From: AP-15 sp963733945
Lineage (GTDB): Bacteria > Pseudomonadota > Alphaproteobacteria > ATCC43930 > CGMCC-115725
Length of the DNA: 64,000 nt
Assembly: GCA_963733945.1 (NCBI GenBank)
Contig: CAVTFD010000048.1
Location: 1-64,000 of the forward strand
Reading direction: 5' to 3'
Made by a program: the position numbers and the translations under genes. Positions 30,624 through 41,809 of this stretch are shown here, piece by piece. The notes beneath the pieces were generated by a model. That model was not told the origin of the DNA, searched no databases, and worked only from the letters and a program-made list of their open reading frames with translations. Each line of letters begins with the position of its first letter. Within the stretch, counting starts at the first letter, position 1.

Positions 30624-32374
30624 AAGTGCAAATGGGAGGGGCGTCTGCGAAGGAGAATTTCGCCGCGCTTCTCGACGAATCGCTGGGCATGGTCAACGGT
30701 CTCGAAGGTACAGTCGTCAAGGGCCGCGTCATCGCGGTCGAAAACGACGCCGTGCTCATCGATGTCGGCCTCAAATCGGAAGGCCGCGTGCCGTTGAAAG
30801 AGTTCGCCGCCGGGGGCGACGAGCCCGACCTTCATGTCGGCGACACCGTCGAGGTCTACCTCGAGCGGATGGAGGACAAGAACGGCGAGGCCCAGCTGTC
30901 GCGCGAGAAGGCCCGACGCGAGGAGGCCTGGACCCAGCTCGAAAAGAGCTTTCAGGCAAACGATCGGGTGACCGGGGTGATCTTCGGGCGAGTTAAGGGC
31001 GGCTTTACTGTCGACCTCAGCGGCGCCGTTGCGTTTCTGCCGGGCAGCCAGGTCGACATTCGGCCGGTGCGCGACATCAGCCCGTTGCTGGGATCGCCGC
31101 AGCCTTTCCAGATCCTCAAAATGGATCGCTCGCGCGGCAACATCGTGGTCTCGCGCCGCGCCGTGCTTGAGGAGAGCCGCGCCGAGCAGCGCTCGGAGCT
31201 GGTCGCCAGCCTCAAGGAGGGCCAGATCCTCAATGGGGTCGTCAAGAACATCACCGACTACGGCGCCTTTGTTGATCTGGGCGGAGTGGATGGGCTCCTG
31301 CATGTCACCGACATCGCCTGGCGGCGCATCAACCACCCCTCAGAGGCGCTGAACATCGGGCAGACCGTCAACGTCCAGGTTATTCGCTTCAACCCCGAGA
31401 CCCAGCGCATCTCGCTCGGCATGAAGCAGCTCGAAGCCGACCCGTGGGAAGGCGTCGAGCTGAAATATCCGGCCGGGGCAAAGTTCCGCGGCCGGGTTAC
31501 CAACATCACCGACTACGGCGCCTTTGTCGAGTTGGAGCCGGGGGTCGAGGGGCTGGTTCATGTTTCGGAGATGAGCTGGACCAAAAAGAACGTCCACCCG
31601 GGCAAAATCGTCTCGACCAGTCAGGAGGTCGAGGTCATGGTGCTCGATGTCGATCCGCAAAAACGCCGGATCAGCCTCGGGCTCAAGCAGACCCTGGCCA
31701 ATCCGTGGGAGGCTTTTGTCGACGAGCATCCGATCGGCAGCGAGATGGAGGGCGAGGTCCGCAATATTACCGAGTTCGGCCTATTTGTTGGCCTGCCCGG
31801 CGATATCGACGGTATGGTCCATCTCTCCGACATCGACTGGAATCGTCCGGGCGAGGACGCCATCGACAATTACCGCAAGGGCGAGGTGGTGCGCGTCAAA
31901 GTGCTCGACGTCGATGTTGAAAAGGAGCGTATCAGCCTCGGTATCAAACAGCTCTCGGCCGATCCGTTCGAGGCCGGGATGTCCAAGCTGCGAAAAGGCG
32001 AGGTCGTGACCGGCACAATCGCCGGGATCAACGAGGGCGGTGTCGAAGTGTCCGTCGGGGACGGCCTCCTCGGTTTTATCCGCAAGTCGGAGTTGTCGCG
32101 CGACCGCAGCGAGCAGCGGCCGGACCGTTTCGCGGTCGGCGAAAAGGTCGATGCCAAAGTCACTGCGATCGATCGCGCCACGCGCAAGGTCAGCTTGTCG
32201 ATCAAGGCGCGCGAGGTCGACGAGGAAAAGCGTGCCATGGCCGAGTTCGGCTCATCGGATTCGGGCGCCAGCCTCGGCGATATCCTTGGCGCCGCGATCA
32301 ACCGTGCCCGCCGTCAGGACGCAGACCGACAGGGCGAGGCGGAGACCGAGACAGAGACTGGCGAGAAGAGCTGA
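30614..32374 (+). CDS. rpsA: 30S ribosomal protein S1
   Basis: RNA-binding ribosomal protein recruiting mRNA to the small subunit. 586 residues with six S1/OB-fold repeats. The first covers about 38-105 (GTVVKGRVIAVENDAVLIDV); later ones contain GVVKNITDYGAFVDLGGVDG, GRVTNITDYGAFVELEPGVE and GEVRNITEFGLFVGLPGDID. The C-terminus is an acidic, Glu/Thr-rich tail. AAGGAGAAGGA sits directly before the ATG inside the end of cmk. Confidence 0.97.
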   Translation: MAVEVQMGGASAKENFAALLDESLGMVNGLEGTVVKGRVIAVENDAVLIDVGLKSEGRVPLKEFAAGGDEPDLHVGDTVEVYLERMEDKNGEAQLSREKARREEAWTQLEKSFQANDRVTGVIFGRVKGGFTVDLSGAVAFLPGSQVDIRPVRDISPLLGSPQPFQILKMDRSRGNIVVSRRAVLEESRAEQRSELVASLKEGQILNGVVKNITDYGAFVDLGGVDGLLHVTDIAWRRINHPSEALNIGQTVNVQVIRFNPETQRISLGMKQLEADPWEGVELKYPAGAKFRGRVTNITDYGAFVELEPGVEGLVHVSEMSWTKKNVHPGKIVSTSQEVEVMVLDVDPQKRRISLGLKQTLANPWEAFVDEHPIGSEMEGEVRNITEFGLFVGLPGDIDGMVHLSDIDWNRPGEDAIDNYRKGEVVRVKVLDVDVEKERISLGIKQLSADPFEAGMSKLRKGEVVTGTIAGINEGGVEVSVGDGLLGFIRKSELSRDRSEQRPDRFAVGEKVDAKVTAIDRATRKVSLSIKAREVDEEKRAMAEFGSSDSGASLGDILGAAINRARRQDADRQGEAETETETGEKS

Positions 32375-32520
32375 AAGGTTTGTCTGATCCCGGCCTCTTC
32401 GGGCGAAGGGGCAGGCGGGCCGAAGGCAGTCCGGCGAGAGGCTTGACTGCCGCTTGACGCTCGCCCGGCGCTTTGGCACGCTCGGGCATTCCCCCTTTGG
32501 GCGTAGGAGCGGCGATCGGG

Positions 32521-32814
32521 ATGACGAAATCGGAGCTCGTGCAAAAGCTGTCGGAAACCAACCCGCATTTGTATCAGCGCGACGTCGAGGTCATCGTCAC
32601 CGCGATTTTTGAGGAAATCGCGGCGGCGCTCGCGCGCGGTGACCGCGTCGAGTTGCGCGGATTCGGAGCATTCTCGGTCAAGCGCCGGGACGCCCGCGTC
32701 GGCCGCAACCCGCGAACCGGCGACAGCGTGCGCGTGGCCGAGAAGCACATCCCGTTCTTTAAGACCGGCAAGCAGTTGCGCGACCGCCTAAACCGGGGTG
32801 CGCCGCACGCCTAA
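32521..32814 (+). CDS. ihfB: integration host factor subunit beta
   Basis: DNA-bending protein that forms a heterodimer with IHF-alpha. From ATG 32521 the product has 97 residues: MTKSELVQKLSETNPHLYQR, VELRGFGAFSVKRRDARVGR, NPRTG and VRVAEKHIPFFKTGKQLRDR, the full HU/IHF fold including the DNA-intercalating proline region. A longer in-frame start at 32473 is rejected because this one matches the family exactly. It lies 146 bases after rpsA, the usual order. Confidence 0.96.
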   Translation: MTKSELVQKLSETNPHLYQRDVEVIVTAIFEEIAAALARGDRVELRGFGAFSVKRRDARVGRNPRTGDSVRVAEKHIPFFKTGKQLRDRLNRGAPHA

Positions 32815-32839
32815 ACGGGGGGCTAATGGGCTCGGGCGG

Positions 32840-33166
32840 ATGAGGGCCGTCTATTGGGCGGTGACGCTTGCCGCCGCGGCAGTGTTGAGCTTGTTCGCCG
32901 CGTCCAACCGCGAGGCCGTATCGCTGGGGCTGTGGCCGCTGCCGTTTTTGGTGGGGGTCCCGCTATACTTGGTGGCTTTTGGCGCCGCGATTCTCGGCTT
33001 TCTGACTGGCGCGCTCGCCGCCTGCATCGGCGGTGCTCATCGCCGCCGCGAACTCAGACGCTGCCGCCGGCGCAGCGAGGCGTTGGCGCGCGAACTCGCG
33101 GCGACCCAATCCCAGCTCTCGACCGCGGCCCAAACCGGAAGTGTTGCGCTACCGGCAGCGCGTTGA
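32840..33166 (+). CDS. LapA-type (DUF1049) small membrane protein
   Basis: Inner-membrane protein of 108 residues from ATG 32840. It has two transmembrane segments (about 5-22, WAVTLAAAAVLSLFAAS, and 40-62, LYLVAFGAAILGFLTGALAA) with the NREAVSLGLWPLPF loop characteristic of the lipopolysaccharide assembly protein A domain. A basic, coiled C-terminal tail follows. Its position after ihfB is conserved in alphaproteobacteria. Confidence 0.82.
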   Translation: MRAVYWAVTLAAAAVLSLFAASNREAVSLGLWPLPFLVGVPLYLVAFGAAILGFLTGALAACIGGAHRRRELRRCRRRSEALARELAATQSQLSTAAQTGSVALPAAR

Positions 33167-33258
33167 CGTCACCTGCCGTCCGTCACAAACCTTTTGACGT
33201 TGCTACCGCGTCGGGTTCAGTCTGCACGCGCAATCGAACAAAATCAGCGAACCCCCGA

Positions 33259-34173
33259 ATGGACCTTCCTGAGAGCGTTGCCGCGATCGGCGAGCGGCTG
33301 GGCGGCACTGGTGCGATCGTGGCCGACCCACAATTGTTGCATGGTGCGGACGTGTTTGCCGCCGAGCGCGACCGAATCTTCCTGCGCCGGTGGGTCGCCG
33401 TCGATCACCAAACCCGGCTTGATGGCGACGGATGCTATTTCCGGTTTGACGCCGCCACCCGCTCGCTGCTGGTGACTCGCGCCGCGGATGGCGGCCTGCA
33501 TGCGCTGCGTAATGTCTGTATCCATGCCGGCTACCCGGTCTGCGAGGACGAGGGTGGCACGGCCGCACGGCTGATCTGCCCGTATCATGGCTGGGAATTT
33601 GAGCTCGACGGCCGGCTCGTCGAACCGAACCTATCGGCCCGGATCGACCCCGCACGGCTGCGGCTTGCCAGTCATCCCGTCTGTGTCCACGACGGGTTGA
33701 TCTTTGTCGATCCATCAGGCGCGGCGATCGCTGGTGAAGCCGCCGTCGATCCCGTCGCGGCAGGGGTTGTCCCCGAATGGCTGGCCGAGGGCAGCGTGAC
33801 GGCGCGCAACCGCTACACGACCAATTGGAATTGGAAGCTCGCCCTGCAGTTTCTGAAGGCGTCGCCCCATCTGTTTGCCGACGACCCCGACGATGGCGCG
33901 ACCTGTGTTGTGTTCGGGCCGCTGAGCTTGATGATGGTCCAGCTGCAGCAAGCAGCGCTCCTTCGGGTGATCCCGAAATCAGCCGAGCGCACCGACATCG
34001 AGCTGGTTCGGATGGAAGCAAAGGGTGCCCCACCCAGCACGCCGGTGGCCGATGGTCCCGACCGGGTGGCGGACGGATTGCAGCGGGCCGGCGACACCGA
34101 GGCAGTGGCCCGGTCGTCTGAGCTCGATCGAAAATTTTTCGCCTGGTACTGGTCATTGATGTCGCCGGACTGA
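33259..34173 (+). CDS. Rieske [2Fe-2S] domain protein lacking the usual mononuclear iron site
   Basis: 304 residues from ATG 33259; the open frame extends upstream but that part overlaps the LapA-like gene and has no family resemblance. The Rieske ligands are present (NVCIHAGYPVCED and LICPYHGWEFELDGRL). The segment TNWNWKLALQFLKASPHLFA corresponds to the place where ring hydroxylases have an Asp/Glu-His-His iron site, but those ligands are absent. The C-terminal half is short. It may be an electron carrier, a regulator or a degenerate oxygenase. The SMP-30 gene follows after 27 bases on the same strand. Confidence 0.75.
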   Translation: MDLPESVAAIGERLGGTGAIVADPQLLHGADVFAAERDRIFLRRWVAVDHQTRLDGDGCYFRFDAATRSLLVTRAADGGLHALRNVCIHAGYPVCEDEGGTAARLICPYHGWEFELDGRLVEPNLSARIDPARLRLASHPVCVHDGLIFVDPSGAAIAGEAAVDPVAAGVVPEWLAEGSVTARNRYTTNWNWKLALQFLKASPHLFADDPDDGATCVVFGPLSLMMVQLQQAALLRVIPKSAERTDIELVRMEAKGAPPSTPVADGPDRVADGLQRAGDTEAVARSSELDRKFFAWYWSLMSPD

Positions 34174-34200
34174 CCAGGCAGTCGAGGAGTCGGCTTGGCG

Positions 34201-35115
34201 ATGGAAATCCGTACTCTCGCCGAAGGCCTGGGGTTTCCCGAAGGGCCGGTGGCGCTTGACGATGGCTCGGTTCTGCTGGTCGAGATCGCGGCTGGTTGTG
34301 TGACTCGGATATCGCCCGACGGGGCCAAGGCCGTCATAGCGCGGCCGGGCGGCGGGCCGAACGGTGCCGCGATCGGCCCCGACAGGAAATGTTACGTCTG
34401 CAACAATGGGGGTTTCGAATGGCATGTCGACGAAGCCGGTCGAAAACGACCGATCGTGCAGGCCAAGGATTACGCCGGCGGCCGGATCGAACGGATCGAC
34501 CTCGCGACCGGCGCTATCGAATGCCTCTATCGCAGCGCGGGTGAGGTGCCGCTAAAGGGTCCGAACGATCTCGTCTTCGACCGGCAGGGCGGATTTTATT
34601 TTACTGATCTCGGCAAGGTCCGCGCCCGCGAGATGGATCGCGGCGCGGTCTATTACGCCACTGCCAACGGATCGAGCATCGCCGAGGTCGCGTTTCCGAT
34701 GGTGACGCCCAACGGGATCGGCCTGTCGCCTGACGAAAAGACCCTGTATGTCGCCGAAACCGAGCCGGCGCGGCTCTGGGCCTTCGATGTCGTCGAGCCC
34801 GGAACGGTCCGCAAGGAGCCCTGGCCTTCACCGCATGGCGGGCGCCTCGTCGCGGGGATCGGCGGCTATCAACGCTTCAACTCCTTGGCGCTCGATGCAG
34901 AGGGGCGTATCTGCGTCGCCACCCTGATCAACGGCGGGATTACCGTCATCTCGCCGGATGGCCGCCACATCGAACACCATCCGATGCCCGATCCGATCAC
35001 GACCAATATCTGCTTTGGCGGCGCGAATATGCGTACCGCTTTCATCACGCTGTCCTGGACTGGCCGGCTAGTCGCGGTCGACTGGCCGGTGGCCGGGCTG
35101 CAACTCAATCAGTAA
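34201..35115 (+). CDS. SMP-30/gluconolactonase/LRE family protein (copy 3)
   Basis: Third lactonase-type propeller in the window, 304 residues from ATG 34201 (a TTG two codons earlier is less likely). Motifs: LAEGLGFPEGPVALDDGSVL (metal Glu), GGGPNGAAIGPDRKCYVCNN, LKGPNDLVFDRQGGFYFTD, VTPNGIGLSPDEKTLYVAET and FNSLALDAEGRICVATL. It follows the Rieske protein and ends convergently with comEC, overlapping its 3' end by seven bases. Confidence 0.9.
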   Translation: MEIRTLAEGLGFPEGPVALDDGSVLLVEIAAGCVTRISPDGAKAVIARPGGGPNGAAIGPDRKCYVCNNGGFEWHVDEAGRKRPIVQAKDYAGGRIERIDLATGAIECLYRSAGEVPLKGPNDLVFDRQGGFYFTDLGKVRAREMDRGAVYYATANGSSIAEVAFPMVTPNGIGLSPDEKTLYVAETEPARLWAFDVVEPGTVRKEPWPSPHGGRLVAGIGGYQRFNSLALDAEGRICVATLINGGITVISPDGRHIEHHPMPDPITTNICFGGANMRTAFITLSWTGRLVAVDWPVAGLQLNQ

Positions 35116-37265
35116 GGGTGAGAGGCCGGTCGCCGCCGTGGGACCGGATGCGGGACCCAGGGTCGATCGCCGCGGCTGCCGTTGGCGCTCTCGACGGTGA
35201 CACCGTCCGGGTCGAGCCATAAGGCTACTGCGCCGAGCCGCCATGAATCGATGCGATCGATCACCGGAATCATCGAGCGGCAGCGAAACCCCGCCGGCAC
35301 TTGACTGACGATCGCGTCGGTCTCGCCGCAGTCGACCGGCAGTCCAGCGTCGCCGGTGACAATCGCGACATTACGCCCGCGCGCTGAATAGCGGCAGCGT
35401 TTGCCGGCACAATCGAGCCCGCCCTCTGCACCCGATTGCGGCCACGCAGCCAATTTCAGCCCGGTCTCCTCGGCCAGGAACGAGCCCTCGATCTGCTCGC
35501 CATGGCCGGCGGATGCGAAGTACGGCCCGTCAGCCGACCGCGCGGCCAGGAAACGGCCAATATCGGCGATAACGACATCGGGCGGGCGGGTCAGCGCCAT
35601 GCCGGTGAGCCCGGCGACGATCGCGATCGCGCCCCAGCGTCGCCATGGTCCTCGCCACAGACACAGCCATAGCCCGCCAAGCGAGACCAGTACCAGCCCC
35701 GCCACCGGCAATCGCGGCATCGGCCAGACGTTGCCGGGCAGGGCCGAGACCGCCTGTGCGACCCCAATCGTCGCATCGATCCCCCAACCCATCGGGATCA
35801 ACGCGAAGCGCTCGAGGCCGAACGGCATCAACAGACAGGTGACGACCCCCCAGGGCAAAGTCCACATCGCGCTGAGCGGCACCGCGACGACATTGGCCAG
35901 CGGGGAATACAGCGCGATGTGATGGAAGTGATAGATCGAGAACGGATCGGTGCCGATCGTGACTACGACTGTCGTGACCACCACGGCGCCGGCGTAACCT
36001 AGCACCCGCCCCGGCAAGGAGCGGCGATAGAGCAGGCGTGCCAGGCGTTGCCCGTAGGTTTCATAGACGGCGATCAGCGCCACGACCGCACCGAACGACA
36101 TCTGAAAGCTGACGCCGACCAGACTCTCCGGCTCTATCGCCAGCACAAAAGCTGCGGCGAGCGCGCAGATCCGCATCGAAATCCGCAGCCGGTCGATCAG
36201 GATCGCGGCAAAGACCAGCCCGTTCATCACAAACGCCCGCTCGGTCGGGATCGCCGCACCCGACAGCAGCAAATAGCCGGTCAGCGCCACGAGCGTGACC
36301 CCGGCGGCGATCTTTTTGATCGGATAACGCAATGCCACCCAGGGCATCAGCGCTAAGCCGCCGCGTACAGTGAAGAACACAAAACCGCCGACCAGGCCGA
36401 GATGCAGCCCGGCGATCGCCAGCAGATGCTGCAGCCCCGACTGGCGGAACGCGTTCTTGACCTCCTCCGAGATCGCGCCGCGTTTGCCGGTGATCAGCGC
36501 CGAAGCGACGCCGCCGGTCGAGCCAGGCAAAACGGCGATGATCCGGCGCGACATCTCGGTGCGCAGGTGCCGCAGATCCTCGCGCCAGCCGCCGCCTGAC
36601 CTATCGTCTGCGTCGGTGGCACGATGTGCGGGGCCAAAAGTATAGCCGACGCCGCCAATCCGGGCGAAATAGGCCTCGCGCTGCATGTCGTGTCCGCCCG
36701 GCACGATCTGACCCGGCACCGGATAGAGCACCGCGCGCATGCTGACGCGATCGCCGGGAGCAAGCAGATCGCTCGTCGCTGCGATGTGCACGCGCAGCCG
36801 CTGCGGCTGGTCGCCGGGATCGAGCCCCGGCAGCGCATCGGGAGCGACGATCACCCGCCATCCTCGGTCGAGCGAGTCGATATCAATGACCCGCCCGGTA
36901 AACGAGACCGGCCCGAGGCGCCGTTGCAGCATCGGCGCCTGGCGCTCCCAAGTGGTCTCGCCGATCAGGGCAAAGCCAGCGCAGAACAAGGTCAGCGCCA
37001 ACGTCGCCTCGCACACCAACGGGCGCCGGTGCAGGGCAAAAGTCAGGCCGCCGGCCACGATCGTAGCGCCGGGGCCGAGCCACAGCGGCGGCTCGACCGT
37101 TAGCGTGAAATAAACGCCGATCCCGGCGCCAAAAAAGACCGGCAGCCACAGCAGGCGGCGCTCGCCCTCGCTGGCATAGGCTTCTGCGGCGGCTCGGAAG
37201 AGCCGCACGCCCCAACCCGGCGCGGCGCCAAGCCCGCCGCCCGCGATCGCCGTATCCGCCATCAC
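35109..37265 (-). CDS. comEC: ComEC/Rec2 family competence membrane protein
   Basis: Polytopic membrane protein of 718 residues, the presumed channel for single-stranded DNA uptake. An N-terminal hydrophobic pair (about 40-110, WLPVFFGAGIGVYFTLTV) is followed by an OB-fold region (DUF4131; SFTGRVIDIDSLDRGWRVIV), then the competence domain with LLAIAGLHLGLVGGFVFFTV, AIPTERAFVMNGLVFAAILI and VSFQMSFGAVVALIAVYETY. The C-terminal region is a reduced, MBL-like part without an obvious HxHxDH site, as is common in alphaproteobacteria. No other competence genes are in the window. Confidence 0.92.
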   Translation of the reverse strand: MMADTAIAGGGLGAAPGWGVRLFRAAAEAYASEGERRLLWLPVFFGAGIGVYFTLTVEPPLWLGPGATIVAGGLTFALHRRPLVCEATLALTLFCAGFALIGETTWERQAPMLQRRLGPVSFTGRVIDIDSLDRGWRVIVAPDALPGLDPGDQPQRLRVHIAATSDLLAPGDRVSMRAVLYPVPGQIVPGGHDMQREAYFARIGGVGYTFGPAHRATDADDRSGGGWREDLRHLRTEMSRRIIAVLPGSTGGVASALITGKRGAISEEVKNAFRQSGLQHLLAIAGLHLGLVGGFVFFTVRGGLALMPWVALRYPIKKIAAGVTLVALTGYLLLSGAAIPTERAFVMNGLVFAAILIDRLRISMRICALAAAFVLAIEPESLVGVSFQMSFGAVVALIAVYETYGQRLARLLYRRSLPGRVLGYAGAVVVTTVVVTIGTDPFSIYHFHHIALYSPLANVVAVPLSAMWTLPWGVVTCLLMPFGLERFALIPMGWGIDATIGVAQAVSALPGNVWPMPRLPVAGLVLVSLGGLWLCLWRGPWRRWGAIAIVAGLTGMALTRPPDVVIADIGRFLAARSADGPYFASAGHGEQIEGSFLAEETGLKLAAWPQSGAEGGLDCAGKRCRYSARGRNVAIVTGDAGLPVDCGETDAIVSQVPAGFRCRSMIPVIDRIDSWRLGAVALWLDPDGVTVESANGSRGDRPWVPHPVPRRRPASHPY

Positions 37266-37306
37266 CGCCCTGCCGCTCGCGCGAGGCGAAACTAACCGGA
37301 CCGCCA

Positions 37307-37349
37307 GTCAAAAAGCCGTCAACCTCGTCGTGACGTTTTATTGACGGCT
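37307..37349 (-). terminator. Rho-independent terminator after the LLM oxidoreductase
   Basis: On the minus strand AGCCGTCAA and TTGACGGCT form a perfect nine-pair stem around an 18-base loop, followed at once by TTTTGAC. It lies 63 bases past the stop of the minus-strand LLM gene and just upstream of comEC. Confidence 0.8.
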
Positions 37350-37411
37350 ACATGGATCGCTCAGCGGTCAACCCGAAATCAAGCGCACCACCTTACCGCC
37401 CTGCTGTCGCG

Positions 37412-38305
37412 TCAGAGGGCGTCGGTGACAGCGCTGTGGTAGCGGCGCAACGCGGCGAGGTGGTCGGAGAGCGTGTGGGCGGAAATGCGCTTGTGGTGGC
37501 GGCGGTTGAACGTCGTCGTCAGGCAGATATGCGAGGCGCCGGCGGCTTTCCAGAAGCGGGTTTCCTTGGCCCAATCAGCTTCGCTGCCGCTGCCCATCGA
37601 CACCCAGGCCTCGATTCCAACTTGCGTCGGGTCGCGGCCGGCGGCTTCGGTCAGATGGCGCAGCCTGCCGAGCACTTCCGTCGCCTCGGACCCTGGCGGA
37701 TAGGCGTTCGGCATCCAGCCATCGCCGAATTTCGCAATGCGCTCCAAGGTGCGGTCGTGATGGCCGCCGAACCACAGCGGCACCTTGCCCGACGGGGGCC
37801 GGGGGTTGATCCCGGCATCCTCGATCGTGTGCCAGCGGCCTTTGAAGCTGACGTGCGGCTCGGCCCACAATTTCTGCATGACCTGTACCTGCTCCTCGGA
37901 GCGGCGGCCGCGATTGTGGAAATTCTCGTTGAGGCCGGTGAATTCGACCTCGTTCCAGCCGACGCCGATGCCGAGCCGAAACCGACCGTCCGACAATACG
38001 TCGAGACAGGCCGCCTGCTTGGCGACGAGCACCGTCTGGCGCTGCGGCAGAATCAACACGCCGGTCGAAAAGCCGAGTTTCGACGTACAGCCGGCGAGAA
38101 ATCCGAACAACACGAACGGGTCGTGAAACAGATCGGTGTTATCGTTGCGGTCCCAGCCCGGCCGGCTGGCGGCGTTAACACCGAGCACATGGTCCGGCGC
38201 CTCGAGGAAATCGTAGCCAATCAATTCGGCCGCCTGCGCGTATTCGCGTATCACCGCCGGATCGCCGCCGATTTCGCTCCACGGCAGTAAGGTGCCCAGT
38301 TCCAT
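37412..38305 (-). CDS. LLM-class oxidoreductase (F420/FMN-dependent, luciferase-like)
   Basis: TIM-barrel flavin or F420 oxidoreductase of 297 residues. Features: MELGTLLPWSEIGGDPAVIR, YDFLEAPDHVLGV, KLGFSTGVLILPQRQTVLVA, LSDGRFRLGIGVGWNEVEF and GKVPLWFGGHHDRTLERIAK. These fit the probable F420-dependent subclass, though the cofactor cannot be proved. It is transcribed with a terminator downstream; a methyltransferase lies 37 bases upstream on the same strand. Confidence 0.9.
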   Translation of the reverse strand: MELGTLLPWSEIGGDPAVIREYAQAAELIGYDFLEAPDHVLGVNAASRPGWDRNDNTDLFHDPFVLFGFLAGCTSKLGFSTGVLILPQRQTVLVAKQAACLDVLSDGRFRLGIGVGWNEVEFTGLNENFHNRGRRSEEQVQVMQKLWAEPHVSFKGRWHTIEDAGINPRPPSGKVPLWFGGHHDRTLERIAKFGDGWMPNAYPPGSEATEVLGRLRHLTEAAGRDPTQVGIEAWVSMGSGSEADWAKETRFWKAAGASHICLTTTFNRRHHKRISAHTLSDHLAALRRYHSAVTDAL

Positions 38306-38342
38306 CCGTCATCTCTCCGGTTCACTATTGCCCGCGGTGAAA

Positions 38343-38981
38343 TTACATCGAGGAAGTGCGCCCGACCATCGCGGTCATCGGATCGCTCTCATCCTCGACC
38401 CATTCCGCCAACCGGTGGGTTTCGATTTCGGCAAAGCCGGCGTGGCGCAGGTAGTGCTCTATGAGTTTGGCGTGACCTGCGTCGTCCAGCGCCCGCCAGA
38501 TCGCCACCGCCTTGGTCCAGAAACAGCGGTTAGAGAAGCCGATCACCAATGGCGCCCCGGGGCGGAGCACGCGGGCGACATCGCGCAAGACTTCAACCGG
38601 CTGCTGCAGGTACTGGATCGAGACGCAGATCATCGCCGCATCGACGCTGTCGTCCGACAGCGGCAGGATCGGATCGCGGTTGAGGTTCTGCACGAACCAG
38701 CGGCTAAAGCGCGGGTTGGCGGCGAGCTCCTCGGCGTTCATGCCGTGGCCGATGACTTCGCTATAGGCGATCTCGGGGGGCAGATGGCTAACCCAGCTCG
38801 ACATCAAATCGAGCAGCACCCCGCCCGGCGGCAATGTCTTGCGGTAGAAACCGGTCAGCGCCGCGATGGCGCCGTCGTCGATATGACAGACGAGCCGCGC
38901 CGGCTCATAAAAGATTTCGTCTTCCTCGGCGTCTAACTTGGCGAAGGCGCCCGGCGACAGCCTGAGCATATCCTCACTCAT
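38343..38981 (-). CDS. class I SAM-dependent methyltransferase
   Basis: 213 residues from ATG 38981; the frame extends further but MSEDMLRLSPGAFAKLDAEE is the natural beginning. The SAM motif is GGVLLDLMSSWVSHLP rather than a canonical GxGxG. Motif II/III is DDSVDAAMICVSIQYLQQPV and RDVARVLRPGAPLVIGFSN. The Gly-poor motif I occurs in a known alphaproteobacterial subgroup. Substrate unknown. It lies 23 bases after the GST gene on the same strand. Confidence 0.82.
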   Translation of the reverse strand: MSEDMLRLSPGAFAKLDAEEDEIFYEPARLVCHIDDGAIAALTGFYRKTLPPGGVLLDLMSSWVSHLPPEIAYSEVIGHGMNAEELAANPRFSRWFVQNLNRDPILPLSDDSVDAAMICVSIQYLQQPVEVLRDVARVLRPGAPLVIGFSNRCFWTKAVAIWRALDDAGHAKLIEHYLRHAGFAEIETHRLAEWVEDESDPMTAMVGRTSSM

Positions 38982-39004
38982 CGTGCGGCCTGGCCCGCGC
39001 GAAG

Positions 39005-39721
39005 TTATGCCGCCGCAGCGTGCTTGCCGCGGCCGAACAGGCGGTCCATCGCCTCGACATCGGCCTTGTCGAATTGCGTTGTCTTGGTCCGCACCTCGTC
39101 GACCTTTGCCAACGCCCGCACCACCGCCGGCCGGGCGGTGATGGTTCCGACCCAGGCCATCAGCTTCGGGTAATCGGCTTCCGCCGGCTTGCCAAGCAGG
39201 GAGCCGACATTGCGCGCCCACGGGAAGGTTGCGATATCAGCGATGGTATAGGTCGCGCCGCCGAGGAACGGCGCCACGCAGAGCCGCCTGTCGAGCGCTT
39301 CGAGAGCGCGGCGCGCCTGAGTGCGATAGCGATCGAGCGCGTAGTCATTGCCCTTTGGGGCAAAGCGCATGAAGTGGACAAACTGCCCAAACATCGGGCC
39401 GACCAAGGTCATCTGCACCATCATCCATTGCAGCGCGTCAAAGCGCCCGATCGGGTCCTTGGGCAAGAATTGCCCGGTCTTCTCGGCCAGATATTGCAGG
39501 ATCGCGCCGGATTCGAAGAGGGTGTAGGGCTTACCGCCCGGACCGTCGTGATCGGTGATGACCGGCACCTTGGCGAGCGGGTTGAGCCGTAGGAATTCGG
39601 GATCGAACTGCGCCTCGCCGAACACGTCGACCGGGTGCACGGTATAGGGCAGCCCCATCTCTTCGAGAGCGATGTATATCTTGACGACGTTTGGGCTGCC
39701 CATGGCGTAAAGGTCGATCAT
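39005..39721 (-). CDS. glutathione S-transferase family protein
   Basis: 238 residues from ATG 39721. The thioredoxin-like domain has MIDLYAMGSPNVVKIYIALE, VPVITDHDGPGGKPYTLFES with the glutathione-binding Glu-Ser, and ILQYLAEKTGQFLP. The helical domain contains GATYTIADIATFPWARN, the N-capping box. It resembles the YfcG/YghU group, which act as disulfide-bond oxidoreductases or peroxidases with glutathione. It is upstream of the methyltransferase on the minus strand. Confidence 0.92.
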   Translation of the reverse strand: MIDLYAMGSPNVVKIYIALEEMGLPYTVHPVDVFGEAQFDPEFLRLNPLAKVPVITDHDGPGGKPYTLFESGAILQYLAEKTGQFLPKDPIGRFDALQWMMVQMTLVGPMFGQFVHFMRFAPKGNDYALDRYRTQARRALEALDRRLCVAPFLGGATYTIADIATFPWARNVGSLLGKPAEADYPKLMAWVGTITARPAVVRALAKVDEVRTKTTQFDKADVEAMDRLFGRGKHAAAA

Positions 39722-39941
39722 CGAGGGCTCCTGGCGTTCGCGTTGCGCTGGAGCGAGCATGGCACGGCAGCGGACGACGGACCAGCCGCTCGACCCTATG
39801 CGGTCGCCGCCCGAGTTGACTTTAGCGCCACCGCCACCCTCGGCTCGCCGCCTGGTACGAAGCCGTCGAAAAGTTGCCCTCGATGGAAGCGACCAAGCCG
39901 CCCGCCGGATAAGCGCGGGATTCCTCGGACGTTGGTTCGGG

Positions 39942-41747
<1,806 letters not shown>

Positions 41748-41809
41748 GCGCGGCCGAACATAGGGGCGCGGCGCCGCCGGATCAACGCGGGCCGCGCGGA
41801 GGCGGCCGT

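Noticed and set aside
32854..33258. N-terminal extension of the 33259 Rieske gene
   Set aside because: It overlaps the LapA-like gene and has no family resemblance; the ATG at 33259 begins sensible sequence.
37352..38290. 312-residue open frame antisense to the LLM oxidoreductase
   Set aside because: Shadow frame; low-complexity composition and no ribosome site, while the minus-strand gene is a clear family member.
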